64,000 bases of DNA from Strigamia acuminata (taxonomy: Eukaryota; Arthropoda; Chilopoda; Geophilomorpha; Linotaeniidae), in the NCBI GenBank assembly GCA_949358305.1, contig OX442315.1, positions 22,718,427-22,782,426 of the forward strand. The letters run 5' to 3'. The notes beneath the pieces are model-generated. The model did no database searches, was not told where the DNA came from, and worked only from the letters and a program-made list of their open reading frames with translations. The translations under genes and the position numbers were made by a program. Shown here piece by piece: positions 20,250 to 31,154 of this stretch (positions within the stretch are counted from its first letter, which is position 1; every line of letters starts with the position of its first letter).

Positions 20250-22700
20250 ACCGTCACAAGCGGTTCTACCGACGATAGACTACAATTTCTTATTCGAATG
20301 AATTTGGAAATCGTGCTCGTGAAAAGTGGAGTTTGGATAATTTAGTCTTACGACAAAATTTCTTGTAAAATAAGTTTCGAACGAAATTTATATCTTTACT
20401 AAATGTATTGAATGTTGTTGTTTTGTGATTAAAATCACAAGAACAACGATTGTATTCACTTTAATTTGTTTTTCTGAAGAAAAAATTATATATTTGTGTA
20501 AAATGATAATTTTACCGCGTGGTCAGGCCTAAAAACCTACCACGAAAGTTTGAAAATCTTGCCCGAACTTGTCGCTGTTACGTCCGCCCGGGTAACGTCG
20601 TTTCGCCGTCGTCGATCCGAGAAACCACGTGGTTGGGCTTAATACATAAAGTTCGAACATTTCTCGAAGGAAATTCAAAAATGAATTCCAGTATTCGCCG
20701 GTTGTTTTGATTAAAACAACCAAGTTTTAATTCTGTTTGAGATTTCAAATAAAGAATGTTTTTATATTTCAAGGCCTAATTTTATTTGATTAAATAAAAC
20801 GACGGAAAAGTTGATTCAATGGAATAAAAGATATTTTATTTCGATAAATTGCTTTACATACCTGATTTACATTTTAATTTTCAAATGTGTTAATCACCTT
20901 TTGGTTTTAAGTCTTTAAAACCAAATTCCTTGGATAGAATACTATTCAAATTTAGCGAAGACTTTTGCTACTACGGTTGCCCAGCAACGGGTGTTTTGCC
21001 GAGAAGCCACCGAGAACCAAACGTTTCAGTGCGCTCTCCTCAGACTTACCGAAGACTTATAATTAAGTTTCCCGTGGAAATAAGTTTCAATCGAAATTTA
21101 TTTCTCTCTGAATGTGTTTATTTTGCTCTCGTGATTAAAATCACAAGCGAAGGTATTTTCTTTTATCTTTATTTGTAATTTTCCGCTGAAAATTCGAATT
21201 CGCCGTAAAATGATTATTTTACCACGTGGCGAGGCCTAAAAATCTCAACACGGAATGTTTGAACTCCAATCCGAGCTTATCGTTGTTTTGCCCGTTCCGT
21301 GAACGTCTAATCGTCGCCGTTACGATCGAACGCGTGGACAGGCTTAAAACGAGAAAGTTTAATTTCCTAAAAAGAATTCGAGTTCGAATTTAAAGTAAGT
21401 TTCGTACGAAGTTTATTTATTTATTTCTAAAGTATCCAATTTTGTTCTTGTGATTGAAATCCTAAGAACGATGAGAGTATTCACTTCTAAATGTATTTTC
21501 TGCAGAAAATTCGAACGATGGTATAAAATAATTATTTTACCATGTGGTAAGGCCTAAAAATCCTATCACGGGAATTGGAGAATCCAATCCGAATTCGACG
21601 TTGTTTTGTCCGTCTGGACAACGATGATTTTCCGTCGTAGTTACAATAAAACACGCGGTTAGGCTTAAACGAAGATTTAACCCCGAAGGAATTCGAAGTC
21701 TAATTCCAAGTTTATCTGTTGTTTTTAAATAAAATAACTAAACCCTAAATTCCGTTTGGGATTTCAAATTAAGTTAAAAACTTATCAGTATTTTAAAACC
21801 TAATTTTATTTTGAAAAAATAAAAAAAAACAAGACAAGTTGGTAAAATTGAAAGAATAGGTTTATTCGTGTTAAAGGTTTATTTACAAAATAGACACATA
21901 CCTGATTATCTTTACATTTGTATTGTACAATCAAACCCTGATTTTAAAATGTTGAAATCCGAATTTTAAAAGGAATTGAAGATCGTTCAAATGTTCAATT
22001 CCGGCGAAGCCATTTTCGCAGCTGTGTTGCCTAGCAACAGAATCGCGGAGTTTTACCGAGAAGCCGCCAGGTTTCCAGGCGTACTTTCCTGAATTGTTGC
22101 CTAACAATTCAATCATCGTGAATTCGGTTTATTTGACTAAATAAATCTGGATTTACCTAAAAATAAGAGTAATATTTATTTCGGTTTATTAAAATAAATC
22201 GAATGATACGATTAACTGGAAAAATTTCAGTTGAAATTTATCCAAATTTTAATCATGTTTACATTAATCTTGTAATTAACATTACAAGAAAGAACGTTGC
22301 ATTTTTTGAATTCTTATTTTCTAAAGAAAATAGTAAATTTTGCGAATTGCAAAATCGAACGATTTTGGTGTAGAAAAGGAATAAAACTTTATTCTTCATT
22401 CTCGAAATAAAGGATGAAATTTCCAGGATATTTACAACGTAAATAAGGAACTTTCCATTACAATTTTTTTTCATTTGAAAAAATGGATTTTACGGTGAAA
22501 TATTAAATTTACCACGTGGTAAAGTTTAAAATTTTACCACCGGGGGATGAAGATTAAGCTGACTTTGATACGTTCGTGTCCGCCCCCAATTCATCGATTT
22601 ACCGTAGTTTCAATCGAACACGTAGAAAAACGACATGACGTCCATCGAAAGAATTCGTAGACAACGTCAAAACGATCGGTTAGGTATAAATACCTAATCT
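20250..22700 (+). repeat. Leader array of diverged tandem modules, each a chain of stem-loops
   Basis: The order of motifs repeats about four times (units near 20370, 21082, 21395 and 22200): GTTTC..GAAATTT, a TTGTGATT/AATCACAA hairpin, a TTTTC/GAAAA hairpin, AAAAT/ATTTT, ACC-CGTGG, AGGCCTAAAAA, then a stretch around TCCGCCC..AACG. Stem sequences differ between units but stay self-complementary. A second partial copy of the LTR-end and primer region, GTCACAAGCGGTTCTACCGA, is at 20252-20271. The region has no long ORF. Confidence 0.8.
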
Positions 22701-22770
22701 TGTTTGAAAGTTTGAATAAACTAGAAAGCATATAATTATTTATGCCTAATAATGTCAGAATATTTAAATA

Positions 22771-23034
22771 ATGTTCGAATCCAGTTTTTCAGAAGATTCT
22801 AAAGAATATTCTGAAGAAACGGAGGGGAAGGAGATACAAGAAACCTTGTATACCGCCTTAACAGAGACAAATACATTAAAAATTGTGCATTCCTTCACTT
22901 TTTTCACGGAATTGCGTTCGAAATTCCTCGTTACTTGCCGTAAAGCTACCGAATCAAATGATTCAACGTGCTTTTATGGGATAAAAAGTAAAAAAATTAC
23001 TACATTTTGTAAAAATCAAGTTAGTAAGTTTTAG
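22771..23034 (+). CDS. Small hypothetical ORF in the retrotransposon leader
   Basis: An 87-codon frame with an acidic start (S, E and D) and no recognisable domain lies between the leader modules and gag. It may be an accessory ORF of the element or chance. It overlaps hairpin motifs such as AAGAATATTCT. Confidence 0.2.
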   Translation: MFESSFSEDSKEYSEETEGKEIQETLYTALTETNTLKIVHSFTFFTELRSKFLVTCRKATESNDSTCFYGIKSKKITTFCKNQVSKF

Positions 23035-23474
23035 TTAAAACTGAAATTTATTATTTGATAAATTCAAATAAAGAACGGAATTCAGCAAAGCCGTCGATTC
23101 AATCGATTCAACGTACTTGTGAAATTGTGGTTTTTAATACTTTAAAAATCCCGTAAAGGTTACCATTTTTATTAATAAAATTGGTGATATTTTAAAATAC
23201 TTGGAAAAGTATCCATTTTATTTGGTGACTACGTCATAACCCTGAAATCTGACAAGATTTAGGTTCCACGAAAATAGTGATTTCCACCAATCTCAGATGA
23301 GATTAGAGTCTCGCGAGACTGACGTTTGACAATCAACCAATCAGAGAGGTGTATCGAAGTACCCATACTTCCATTCGAAATAGTGTAACCACTGCTTCGT
23401 TTGCAACCTTCCTGAACGTTACGACTTCATCGTTATCTCTCAGACTTCGGAAATTTTATTTTTCAATTTTAGTT

Positions 23475-24656
23475 ATGACTAGTAACCAGCACTCGATGAA
23501 CACACGCGGTAAGGAAAGAACTTGTTTGACCGGTAGAATAAGTTTAACCGGATTTGTGCCAGTTTCTAACGAAACTGGATTAGTAGAGGAAATAGTAAAC
23601 CACGTGGTCGGTAATAGTGTTTCGAATGAAACAACGGAACCGATCAGAATTATAGATCCTAACTTGGTTCAGACTGAACTAAATTCTCCAGTGGAAGGAA
23701 ATCTTCCATCGGATGGATCACATTTAGGTCCGACAGGACTTTTATTTTGTACTGATTATGGTTTGAATCCAAACCAATTCCGATCAATCGTCGAAATGGT
23801 GGATTTTGTTATGTTAAATAAACTACCTTTTAAAGGATCTAGATCTAGATCTCGTTCTTCCGCTAATTATGGATCTAACGATCCACGATTAGGTTCGACT
23901 CCTTCGACACCAATTAGTCGGTATCGACAGAAAGCAAATCTTGATCCCGTTTGGGCTCATAGACATTTACCTTCACCCGAATCATCCTTGAACGATACTC
24001 AAGATGTAGTTACTAATGTAACAAACAAGAACGTACGAATTGCTAATTATGTGCGCGATCGTAGTGTTTTGCAAAATAATTTTAGATCGCGTTCGCGATC
24101 ACCTCACTTTGGATTGTCTTCAGATGAATACATTAACATGGTGAAAAGTGTGTATACATTGTTGCAAAAGGGGCAGAGTACTTTCCAAAAGTATTCACTG
24201 AAAGCCGACGAGAGCGAGCTACTCCTCGCATTTATCAGGAAGGTGGCATCTATTAATTATATGCCGCTACAAAAAATGGTTCACGAATGTGTTCCAAGCT
24301 ATTTGTTACACTTTACTCAGAATTGGTTTTGTGAAAATCAACATAAAATTTTCAATTGGAAAATATTCGAATACCTGTTCCGCGAACAATTTGTAACAAC
24401 ACAGTTAGAAAGAACAGTACAGTTGATTTTAACAAAACAACGAGACTCAGAGAGTCTGTATTCCTTCATATACCGATTCTATAGAATGTGGAATTTACAA
24501 GGTTATTTAACCTCCAAAAGTGCGGTTGCACTATTTTTTGACAATCTCACTAGAGATAGTACCTATCTGTTACGCAAACAAAGAGTGCCAACTCATTGTT
24601 TAAAGAAAATTTATAAGGTAATCCGTAACAATGAAGCTTTATTTGGTGAAATCTAA
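23475..24656 (+). CDS. Gag-like protein of the hairpin-dense retrotransposon
   Basis: From ATG 23475 the frame is 393 codons. The N-terminal half is polar with SRSRSRSS and FRSRSRSP arginine-serine patches that could bind RNA. The C-terminal part resembles a retrotransposon gag core, with FNWKIFEYLFREQF, then QRDSESLYSFIYRFYRMW. There is no zinc knuckle and no pol follows. The coding sequence itself contains short perfect hairpins (for example 23759-23776, 24085-24100, 24444-24458, 24500-24513 and 24519-24532), which is odd for a protein gene. It would package the element RNA. Confidence 0.75.
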   Translation: MTSNQHSMNTRGKERTCLTGRISLTGFVPVSNETGLVEEIVNHVVGNSVSNETTEPIRIIDPNLVQTELNSPVEGNLPSDGSHLGPTGLLFCTDYGLNPNQFRSIVEMVDFVMLNKLPFKGSRSRSRSSANYGSNDPRLGSTPSTPISRYRQKANLDPVWAHRHLPSPESSLNDTQDVVTNVTNKNVRIANYVRDRSVLQNNFRSRSRSPHFGLSSDEYINMVKSVYTLLQKGQSTFQKYSLKADESELLLAFIRKVASINYMPLQKMVHECVPSYLLHFTQNWFCENQHKIFNWKIFEYLFREQFVTTQLERTVQLILTKQRDSESLYSFIYRFYRMWNLQGYLTSKSAVALFFDNLTRDSTYLLRKQRVPTHCLKKIYKVIRNNEALFGEI

Positions 24657-25624
24657 AGATGAACCTATAAAAGACTATTTAGTAATTAATTACAAAACAG
24701 TCTTACGAGTTTCATAACTGAAATTCTTAATAAAAGTGGATAAACTTGAAACAAACGTTTCTAATTTGTCTGAAGCAAAATGCTAGATCCGGGGGATAAA
24801 GTATTATCCCACCAAAGTCAAAAGGTTTTAAATAAATCTCGATCACCGGAACTTTGAATAAAGCTTCGGTTGATAAAAGTTGAATTTATTCAATAGAATA
24901 AAAAGTTTTTAATAAAAACTTGTGTGGTATTTAGATAAATACTTTAAGCGGTGTAGTGATTAATAAATCACACCACCGGGGGATAGTTTAAATCGGATAC
25001 AAAATTCTAGGATTCTAGAAATGATGATAAATAAAAGAAGTTTTATTTCGGAACAAATATATTTTACGCTCGTAGAATAAATTGGTATTGTTTTCTAGAA
25101 GAAAATAAAATACGAGTTAGGTTACACGACTACAAATAAATATTTGTAGTAATTAGACAATAGTCTAGTTATTTGTGTAAGAGGTCCCCAGTTAAAGTAA
25201 AATTCAAGTCTCGGTCGAGGCTTGGGATATTAAGCAGCAAAAGAATTATGTTTTGATTTTATTAAGTCAAAATTCGAAGAGTTGTTACAAATCCTCTAAT
25301 AAACATGTTCATGTTTGAATTAGATCGGTAGAGTAAGATTTCAATCGAAATCGAGTGGATGACGAATATGAATGACATGTTCCGAAGAATCCATCCCGTT
25401 GCCTTGCAACTAGGAGGTGTATCGTACAGGAAAGCCAATTAGTCAATTGTGTTATGAGTTTCTGAAAGAAATTAGTGTGATTAATTTTGACTAAAATTAA
25501 TAGAGCAGGTATTGGATTATAAATAATTCAATAAAAATCAGGGTGAACATCTTAAACTTAAGAAGTAATCTTTCCGATGACAAATATAGAGTTAGTAAAC
25601 TCTTATGTTTGCCACCGGGGGATG
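24657..25624 (+). other. 3' non-coding part of the retrotransposon
   Basis: No ORF of note. It holds three of the four CCGGGGGAT polypurine-like motifs (24789, 24976 and 25615); the last directly precedes the right LTR and is the probable plus-strand primer. Confidence 0.6.
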
Positions 25625-27283
25625 TGTGACGGTTATAAAACCGTATAATTTCCGATTTGCCGCCAGGTGGCGCTATTTGACTAAAAGCGCGCATTTTCGA
25701 ATGAATTGCGAGAATTATAATTAATTGTCGGAATGACGTGAATAAATATAAATTATTTATTAAACATGATAAAGTATTATTTACTTAAATATTGATTCTG
25801 CCGAATCAATATTATATTTTATATTTACTTGTTGAAGGGGACCAATCGGACCCTTCTGGACCCAATTCCATATTAGGTCCGAACCCCGGTCTCTATTAGG
25901 TCCGGACTAGTGATCCACGAATCCGTCGATCCAGGCACCTGATTGGCTGTCGCCAATCTGATTGTTCTCAGGAACTATATAAGCTCTGGTTTTCTACCAG
26001 GCCCCTGGCTTGTTTTCTGTATGTTTGTATGTATTGTTGGTTATCGTTTGATTTCTCTCTTTCTTACCGACACATCAGGCCCCCTCGACTCTCATCCGAC
26101 TGGATATTGTCGTTGTAGCGTCATTTCGGGAAGACTAACTCCGGTTACCAAATGGTCCCGTAACGTTAGCCAGCTGCTCTAAGGGGCAGTAGGATTTCGT
26201 ACGGTGGCTTAATATAACGGTCGTATACAGTACGACCTTGCTAAATGAAAGTAGGTCCCTCAGCTAACTGGCCTCAGTCCGCTGCAGGATGGCTGTTGTA
26301 AATAGCCCTCGCAGGTTTCTGTCTTTCTGCGATCGGTCCTTCCGCACGTTAAAAGTCGGTAAAGGCCTAATGCACAGGTAACACGCCGGGTTGGTAGCCC
26401 GTGAGCAATATCCGTGAAGATGTTGCGTTAAATAACTACCTGGATAATGGTAATCCAACAGCAGTGGCTGATTAATATTTTACCCGGTGCTCGGTCTAAT
26501 GACCCCGTCATCGTAAGGCATGCTGGCGGATGGAGGAGTCAAATCCTCCCGCGATGGTTCCCTCAACCGTCGTGACGGTCCCGGCCCCATCGTACACTCC
26601 GGGTCGGTATCCCGTGAACGGTATTAAAAATACTGTGCTAAATAAAATACCCAGGTATTGGTAATCCTGTAATTGGCAAGTCCATAGGAATGTTTACTTG
26701 GTGGTTGGTACCACCGATAGCGACTAAAAGCGTACAAACAAATACTCGGCGCCTGATCACGAGATCTTGTCGTCGTAAGGCATGCTGGCGGATGGAGCCT
26801 CAACAACTCCCGCGACGGTCCTGTCGACTGTCGTGACTGTCCCCGCCCCATTAATATTTATACAACAATTCATTTGTTGTATTCCACTAATCACTTTGTA
26901 TTTATTTGACCTGGAATATTCTACAGAATATTCCTTTCCATACGAAGGACTCTTCGTATTATTAGATATTCGAGCTGCGGACCAAATACGTCTCCGTAGC
27001 GTTATTTGTGACGATGCCGCAAAGTCAGCCGTACCCTTCGTGCATCGCCCGGATCCTCAACCAGTGTAGCCGCCGCTTACACGTATCCAGAACCCCGAAC
27101 CATTTGTATTCGTAGAAACAAGCAAGTAAAACCGTAAGTTTGTATCATTTCGTTGTTTTATTCATTTAGCGCACATTTCGTAGCTTATCTCGGTTAGGTT
27201 GTTGTTAGTCTTAACAACGTCTTGTTCCGACCGATTTATCTCTTAAAATGGCTAATAAATCAGCCAAAAGTAGAATCGTCACA
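25625..27283 (+). repeat. Right LTR (1659 bp)
   Basis: Copy of 18414-20072 at an offset of 7211; no difference in the stretches I compared. It is followed by the AACA duplication (27284-27287). Confidence 0.92.
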
Positions 27284-27621
27284 AACAATTAAAGCATCTG
27301 TTTGATTAGCTTGTTGCTAATCAAGCTGTAGAGACAATTTTAGTAGGTTTTTAAAATTTTTTTAGGAAAATATTTTTAGTAAATCATGTTTTTAGACTAA
27401 TTAGGCCATGCTCTACCACTTTCTAATTGGAAATTTTGCTCTAACCTGATTGGTTTAGAAGTTAGCAAGTAAATGACCTTGAAAATGGCCTTTGAGGTCA
27501 AATTTGAGGATGCCATCAGATTCGCAATGAATGATTTCCCCTATGAATTTTTTTTCAGTTTTCTGATATCTCAAGTATGTTGGAAATTACTTGGCGAGGT
27601 TCAGACTTTTGGGACACCCTG

Positions 27622-28713
27622 TATATAAAAAAAAATTTCATCAAAAAACTTATTAAAGATAGCAGCAAAAAATATTAAAAATACGGAAATACGATATTTG
27701 CATATTACAAAGATAAATATGGAAGAAATAACATCAAAAATAATTTACACGTGCTTTGGTAATACTGAATAAAAATTTTTAAAAAATAAAATTTTATTTT
27801 TTTCTTGTGATTTTTTTCCCCTATCAACACAAAAAGCTTCTAGGAATTTACAAATGAAAGTTAAAATTACAAGAAAAATTTTATAAAATGAGATTCTTCT
27901 GTTAGCTTGTATTATGTTTTAGAAACCAACACTTCGTCCTGCATACTTCACAGGACCAAATCCCTATCAGTCGGAAATAAAAATTAATTCGCTGTTCCAC
28001 GAGTAAGAGTTCAGTAAGGAAGGTACTTGGTCACGATTTTGATGACTCACAAAATTGCGCGAACAATTTTATGTGTGACCACGATTGTAGAGTAAATCCT
28101 GAAAGTCGCAGTGATAAAACTCAATTGCGGAAAACTATTGAGTTCCGTCTGTTTTGTCTACGAATTTTCCGTCCTTCACTCAACTTGACAATCAAATTTC
28201 GACTTTAATTGCTATAAAAAACGTATCTAGCTGATCAATCTCCACGCTTTTACGTCATATGCAGAAATGTTTCCTGATGTGTCTTTACATAATGAAGATT
28301 GAATAGAAATCAAAATTTTTAATTTAGTCTTTCGTCATCCTCGTAACTACGACTTAGAGATTCATGCTTTTCCCAACAACTTCAAAATGATTGAATAAAG
28401 ACACTTCCTATACTGTAGTTTTTTACGGGGGAAGGCGAAGCCTGAACTCACCCGCACTCGTTGACACACAGGAACCAAGTGACCTCCACCAAGCACGATC
28501 ACACAAATGCAATTGCTTAGTATCCTGTATGTACTCAATTTCCAAAGTACGTCCGGAAACCTGAACACGAGCTGAAATAATGGCAATCGCTTAGATTTTG
28601 ATTTACTATTGCTTTATTACACCTTAAAATTACATTATATGTTACAAAAAATCCAAAAAAAAAAAAAAAAAAAAACACAAATTGATCTGCTTTCCTGCCA
28701 GGCAATTATTTTA
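27622..28713. other. No gene seen
   Basis: AT-rich, with a run of A at about 28656-28675. A minus-strand GC-richer patch at 28420-28570 could be coding, but I recognise nothing in it. Confidence 0.45.
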
Positions 28714-30718
28714 CTAATTGTTAGTCTTGTCATACAAAATTGCAGCAATGTTCTGAAAAGTATTATTGCCTTAATTCATCCAATATTTACAACTTAGTTA
28801 CTTACTTTTCGACCTAAGGCTTCTGCCATATCGTAAGCTGTCTTTCCTTGCTACATTTAATATACAGAAAACATTTTATTAGTTTAACATAAATGGTTTA
28901 TAGTTGTTTTATATTTTTATCACAAGAAAAAAACTATTTTGCAAATGCAGCAGGATATGTATGCAAAGGTGCAGGAAATTCGAAGTAATTTGTATATACC
29001 GGTATGAAACAATCAAAATGCAGTTTTTACCGCATTTTTGTATTTAGCATCCGCTCCATGATTAAGCAATTCTTCGACGAGGTTTTGATAGTTATTGCAC
29101 GTCGCAATCATCAGACTGCTTTTACCATCATTATCTATTGCGTTCACATTGGCTCCCTTTCGGAGCAAAACTCGGGCAACTTCAGGACTTCCACTTGTAG
29201 CAGCTAATTGATAAATGGAATAAAATAAAATATTTACATTTTAAATCTTTTAGCTTGGTTCCTCCTTCCTCACCTGTTCTATGCAGCGGTGTCCATCCAT
29301 TTCGAATGTCTGGCTGATCAATAGGAACTCCATTGTCGATTGCCCACTGAGCAACGTCGGCAAAACCGCCGTCAGCTGCAGCGTGCAATACCGTACTGCC
29401 AATGCTATCTGTCGCTTTTAGTGATGCGCCGCGCTTTCTTAAATATTCAGCCATTTTTAACTTTCCCGTAAAGCAAGCGAATAGTAAACTGTTCCAAGAA
29501 AAATGCAAAAAACTAAATTCAAATATCAAATTTCCACAGAAAACAACCTTGTTTTTCCAGCTTCTGCTGTTGCTTCAATGTCAGCGCCGCCTTGTAATAG
29601 CAAATCCGTAAGTCTTAATCATCGATTTCATAAGTTTTTAAAAAAATTTTTTTACAAGAGCATAGTTACGGAATAGAATCTTTTATACAGGCTTCCATTA
29701 ATGGTGTCCTTCCAAATTTGTCTGGAGCATCAATACGAGGCGACCGACTTAAAATAATGTGCCATTGTTGCAGATTGTGTTGACATCAGTTTTGGTTTTG
29801 TATATTTACCCATTTTCCACAAAGCTTTTCAGTGCTTCTAAGTCATTAAGTCGGACAAATCGATGGATGTCACTTCCATAAATTGGTTCAGCTGTATTTT
29901 TTAAAAATATATACTGTACAGTGTACTCTATACGGACCGGACAATGCCCGTCCCGACAACTGTTAGTCCGGACAACTTTCTGAGACCTGTCCCATGACCG
30001 GGCTATACAGAGTACACTGTAGCACGTAATTATTCGATTGAAATTTAAAATACCTGCGGTTGATGCCGTCATTGCATCACTCCAAGGACCGGATCCGGCA
30101 TCGTTGGATGCTTTAATCCTAAATTTGTAAACAGTGTTCGGTTTCAAATCCTCGATTTCTCGTATAGATGCATAACCCCTAAAAAGTTTTAAAAAATAAA
30201 AAAATAAAAAAATAGTAAATTTTTAAAAATTAATGCAATTTCGAACCGGTAAACATCATTCCAAGTTTGTCGTTCCATCTGTAGATGTTCGACTTGCACA
30301 GTGTACAGGATTTGTTTTTCAGATGAGGACGATGACGATGAAGATGAACTTCCTCCAGCAACGCCTTCCTCAGCAATATTTGATGGAGCTATAGGAGTAG
30401 ATTTGCTACGACTACTACCAACATTTTTGATAAAGCGACCGCTACTATCGAGACTAAATTTGCTAGCACGACTACCGCCGGACTCATCTTCTAATAACGA
30501 TATAACATACCGACAATTATATCTAAGCACCTCCCCTATTAGTCCATCACTAATGTTTTTACCTACATACTGGCCCCATTGAAAAGTAATTGATGAATGA
30601 GTTGTTTTCACAACATTAGGTGGTTTCAGTTTCGCTGGAACTATATTATTTCAAAAGATAAAAAAATTAGATGGCTGGGGAGCTTTTCATTTCAGATGGC
30701 TTACTTACCTTCAGCCAT
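28714..30718 (-). CDS. FANK1: FANK1-like protein (fibronectin type III plus ankyrin repeats)
   Basis: A tiny first exon (ATG at 30718, MAE) is followed by an FN3 domain split over two exons: KTTHSSITFQWGQYVGK in the first, LKPNTVYKFRIKASNDAGSGPWSDAM in the second. Then comes EPIYGSDIHRFVRLND and a series of ankyrin repeats (DKFGRTPLMEA, GGADIEATAEAGKT, GASLKATDSIGSTVLHAAADGG, NGWTPLHRTG, GANVNAIDNDGKSSLMIA). The last exon (28752-28714) ends NIAAILYDKTNN. This order matches vertebrate FANK1, a testis-enriched nuclear protein. A serine run sits in a long FN3 loop not present in the human protein as I recall it. One junction near 29690 is unclear, perhaps a mini-exon. FANCM starts 437 bp away on the other strand. 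A truncated twin is at 3332-4912. Confidence 0.85.
29919..30019. mobile_element. 101-bp MITE with TA target duplication, copy B
   Basis: The same intronic insertion as at 4491-4591, with CAGTGTACTC and GAGTACACTG ends flanked by TA. Confidence 0.7.
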
Positions 30719-31154
30719 TTTCAAATTCAGTGAGTAAAAATCGTGATTAGTTGGACCAGGAATAGATATTTCTTGGGTTTTGAATATAGACAATACCGGT
30801 AAGTTACAATAATAATAAACAATAACAACTGCTCATAGAGTGCTCTGGTATTTACAATAATTTAACTTTAATATTTATTTAACAGACGACAAGCTGTTTC
30901 AGACTTAAAATCATTTTCATCTCAATAACTTTCGAAGGTATTACTATAAAAATAAATATAAATACGAAATGTTTGGATTCAAAATTGATACCTGTTAACG
31001 CTATAAAGCGCCGTATATTTTTCCTCTAGTGTTGAAATTCGGAACCATAAAGTTAGAAGTTTTGTTCGGCGGATATTTCAATCATGGATTAAACAGTGAA
31101 CTTGAGAATTTTGCTAGTGAACTTTGAATGTTTGAGCCTTAATTACCTGGAATA
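30719..31154. promoter_or_regulatory. Shared upstream region of FANK1 (-) and FANCM (+)
   Basis: The two start codons face away from each other across 436 bp with no other gene, so a bidirectional promoter is likely. I see no clear TATA box. Confidence 0.45.

Larger units (their letters stand above)
18414..27283 (+). mobile_element. Non-autonomous LTR retrotransposon dense in stem-loops
   Basis: This 8.87 kb element has two 1659-bp LTRs (18414-20072 and 25625-27283) offset by 7211 bp, with no difference in the stretches I compared. Ends are TGTGACG...CGTCACA with a 4-bp duplication AACA. Inside are a tRNA-Gln-like primer site, a long leader of diverged tandem modules, one gag-like ORF and polypurine-like CCGGGGGAT motifs, the last directly before the right LTR. 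No pol frame exists in 5.5 kb of internal sequence, so it depends on enzymes from elsewhere. Short perfect hairpins occur every few tens of bases along the LTRs, leader and gag. Near-identical LTRs imply recent insertion. Confidence 0.92.
17976..27621. mobile_element. Long-TIR MITE (CAGGGTGTCCC ends), split by a later LTR retrotransposon
   Basis: The left end (17976-about 18290) and the right end (about 27325-27621) are inverted copies of each other over about 300 bp. Both start CAGGGTGTCCCAAAAGTCTG and are well conserved. With the inserted retrotransposon removed the element would be about 770 bp. I see no transposase. The superfamily is uncertain; similar ends are common in insect DNA elements. 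Confidence 0.8.

Noticed and set aside
28362-28586. 74-codon minus-strand ORF downstream of FANK1
   Set aside because: No domain; the neighbouring frame also looks partly open, so coding cannot be argued.
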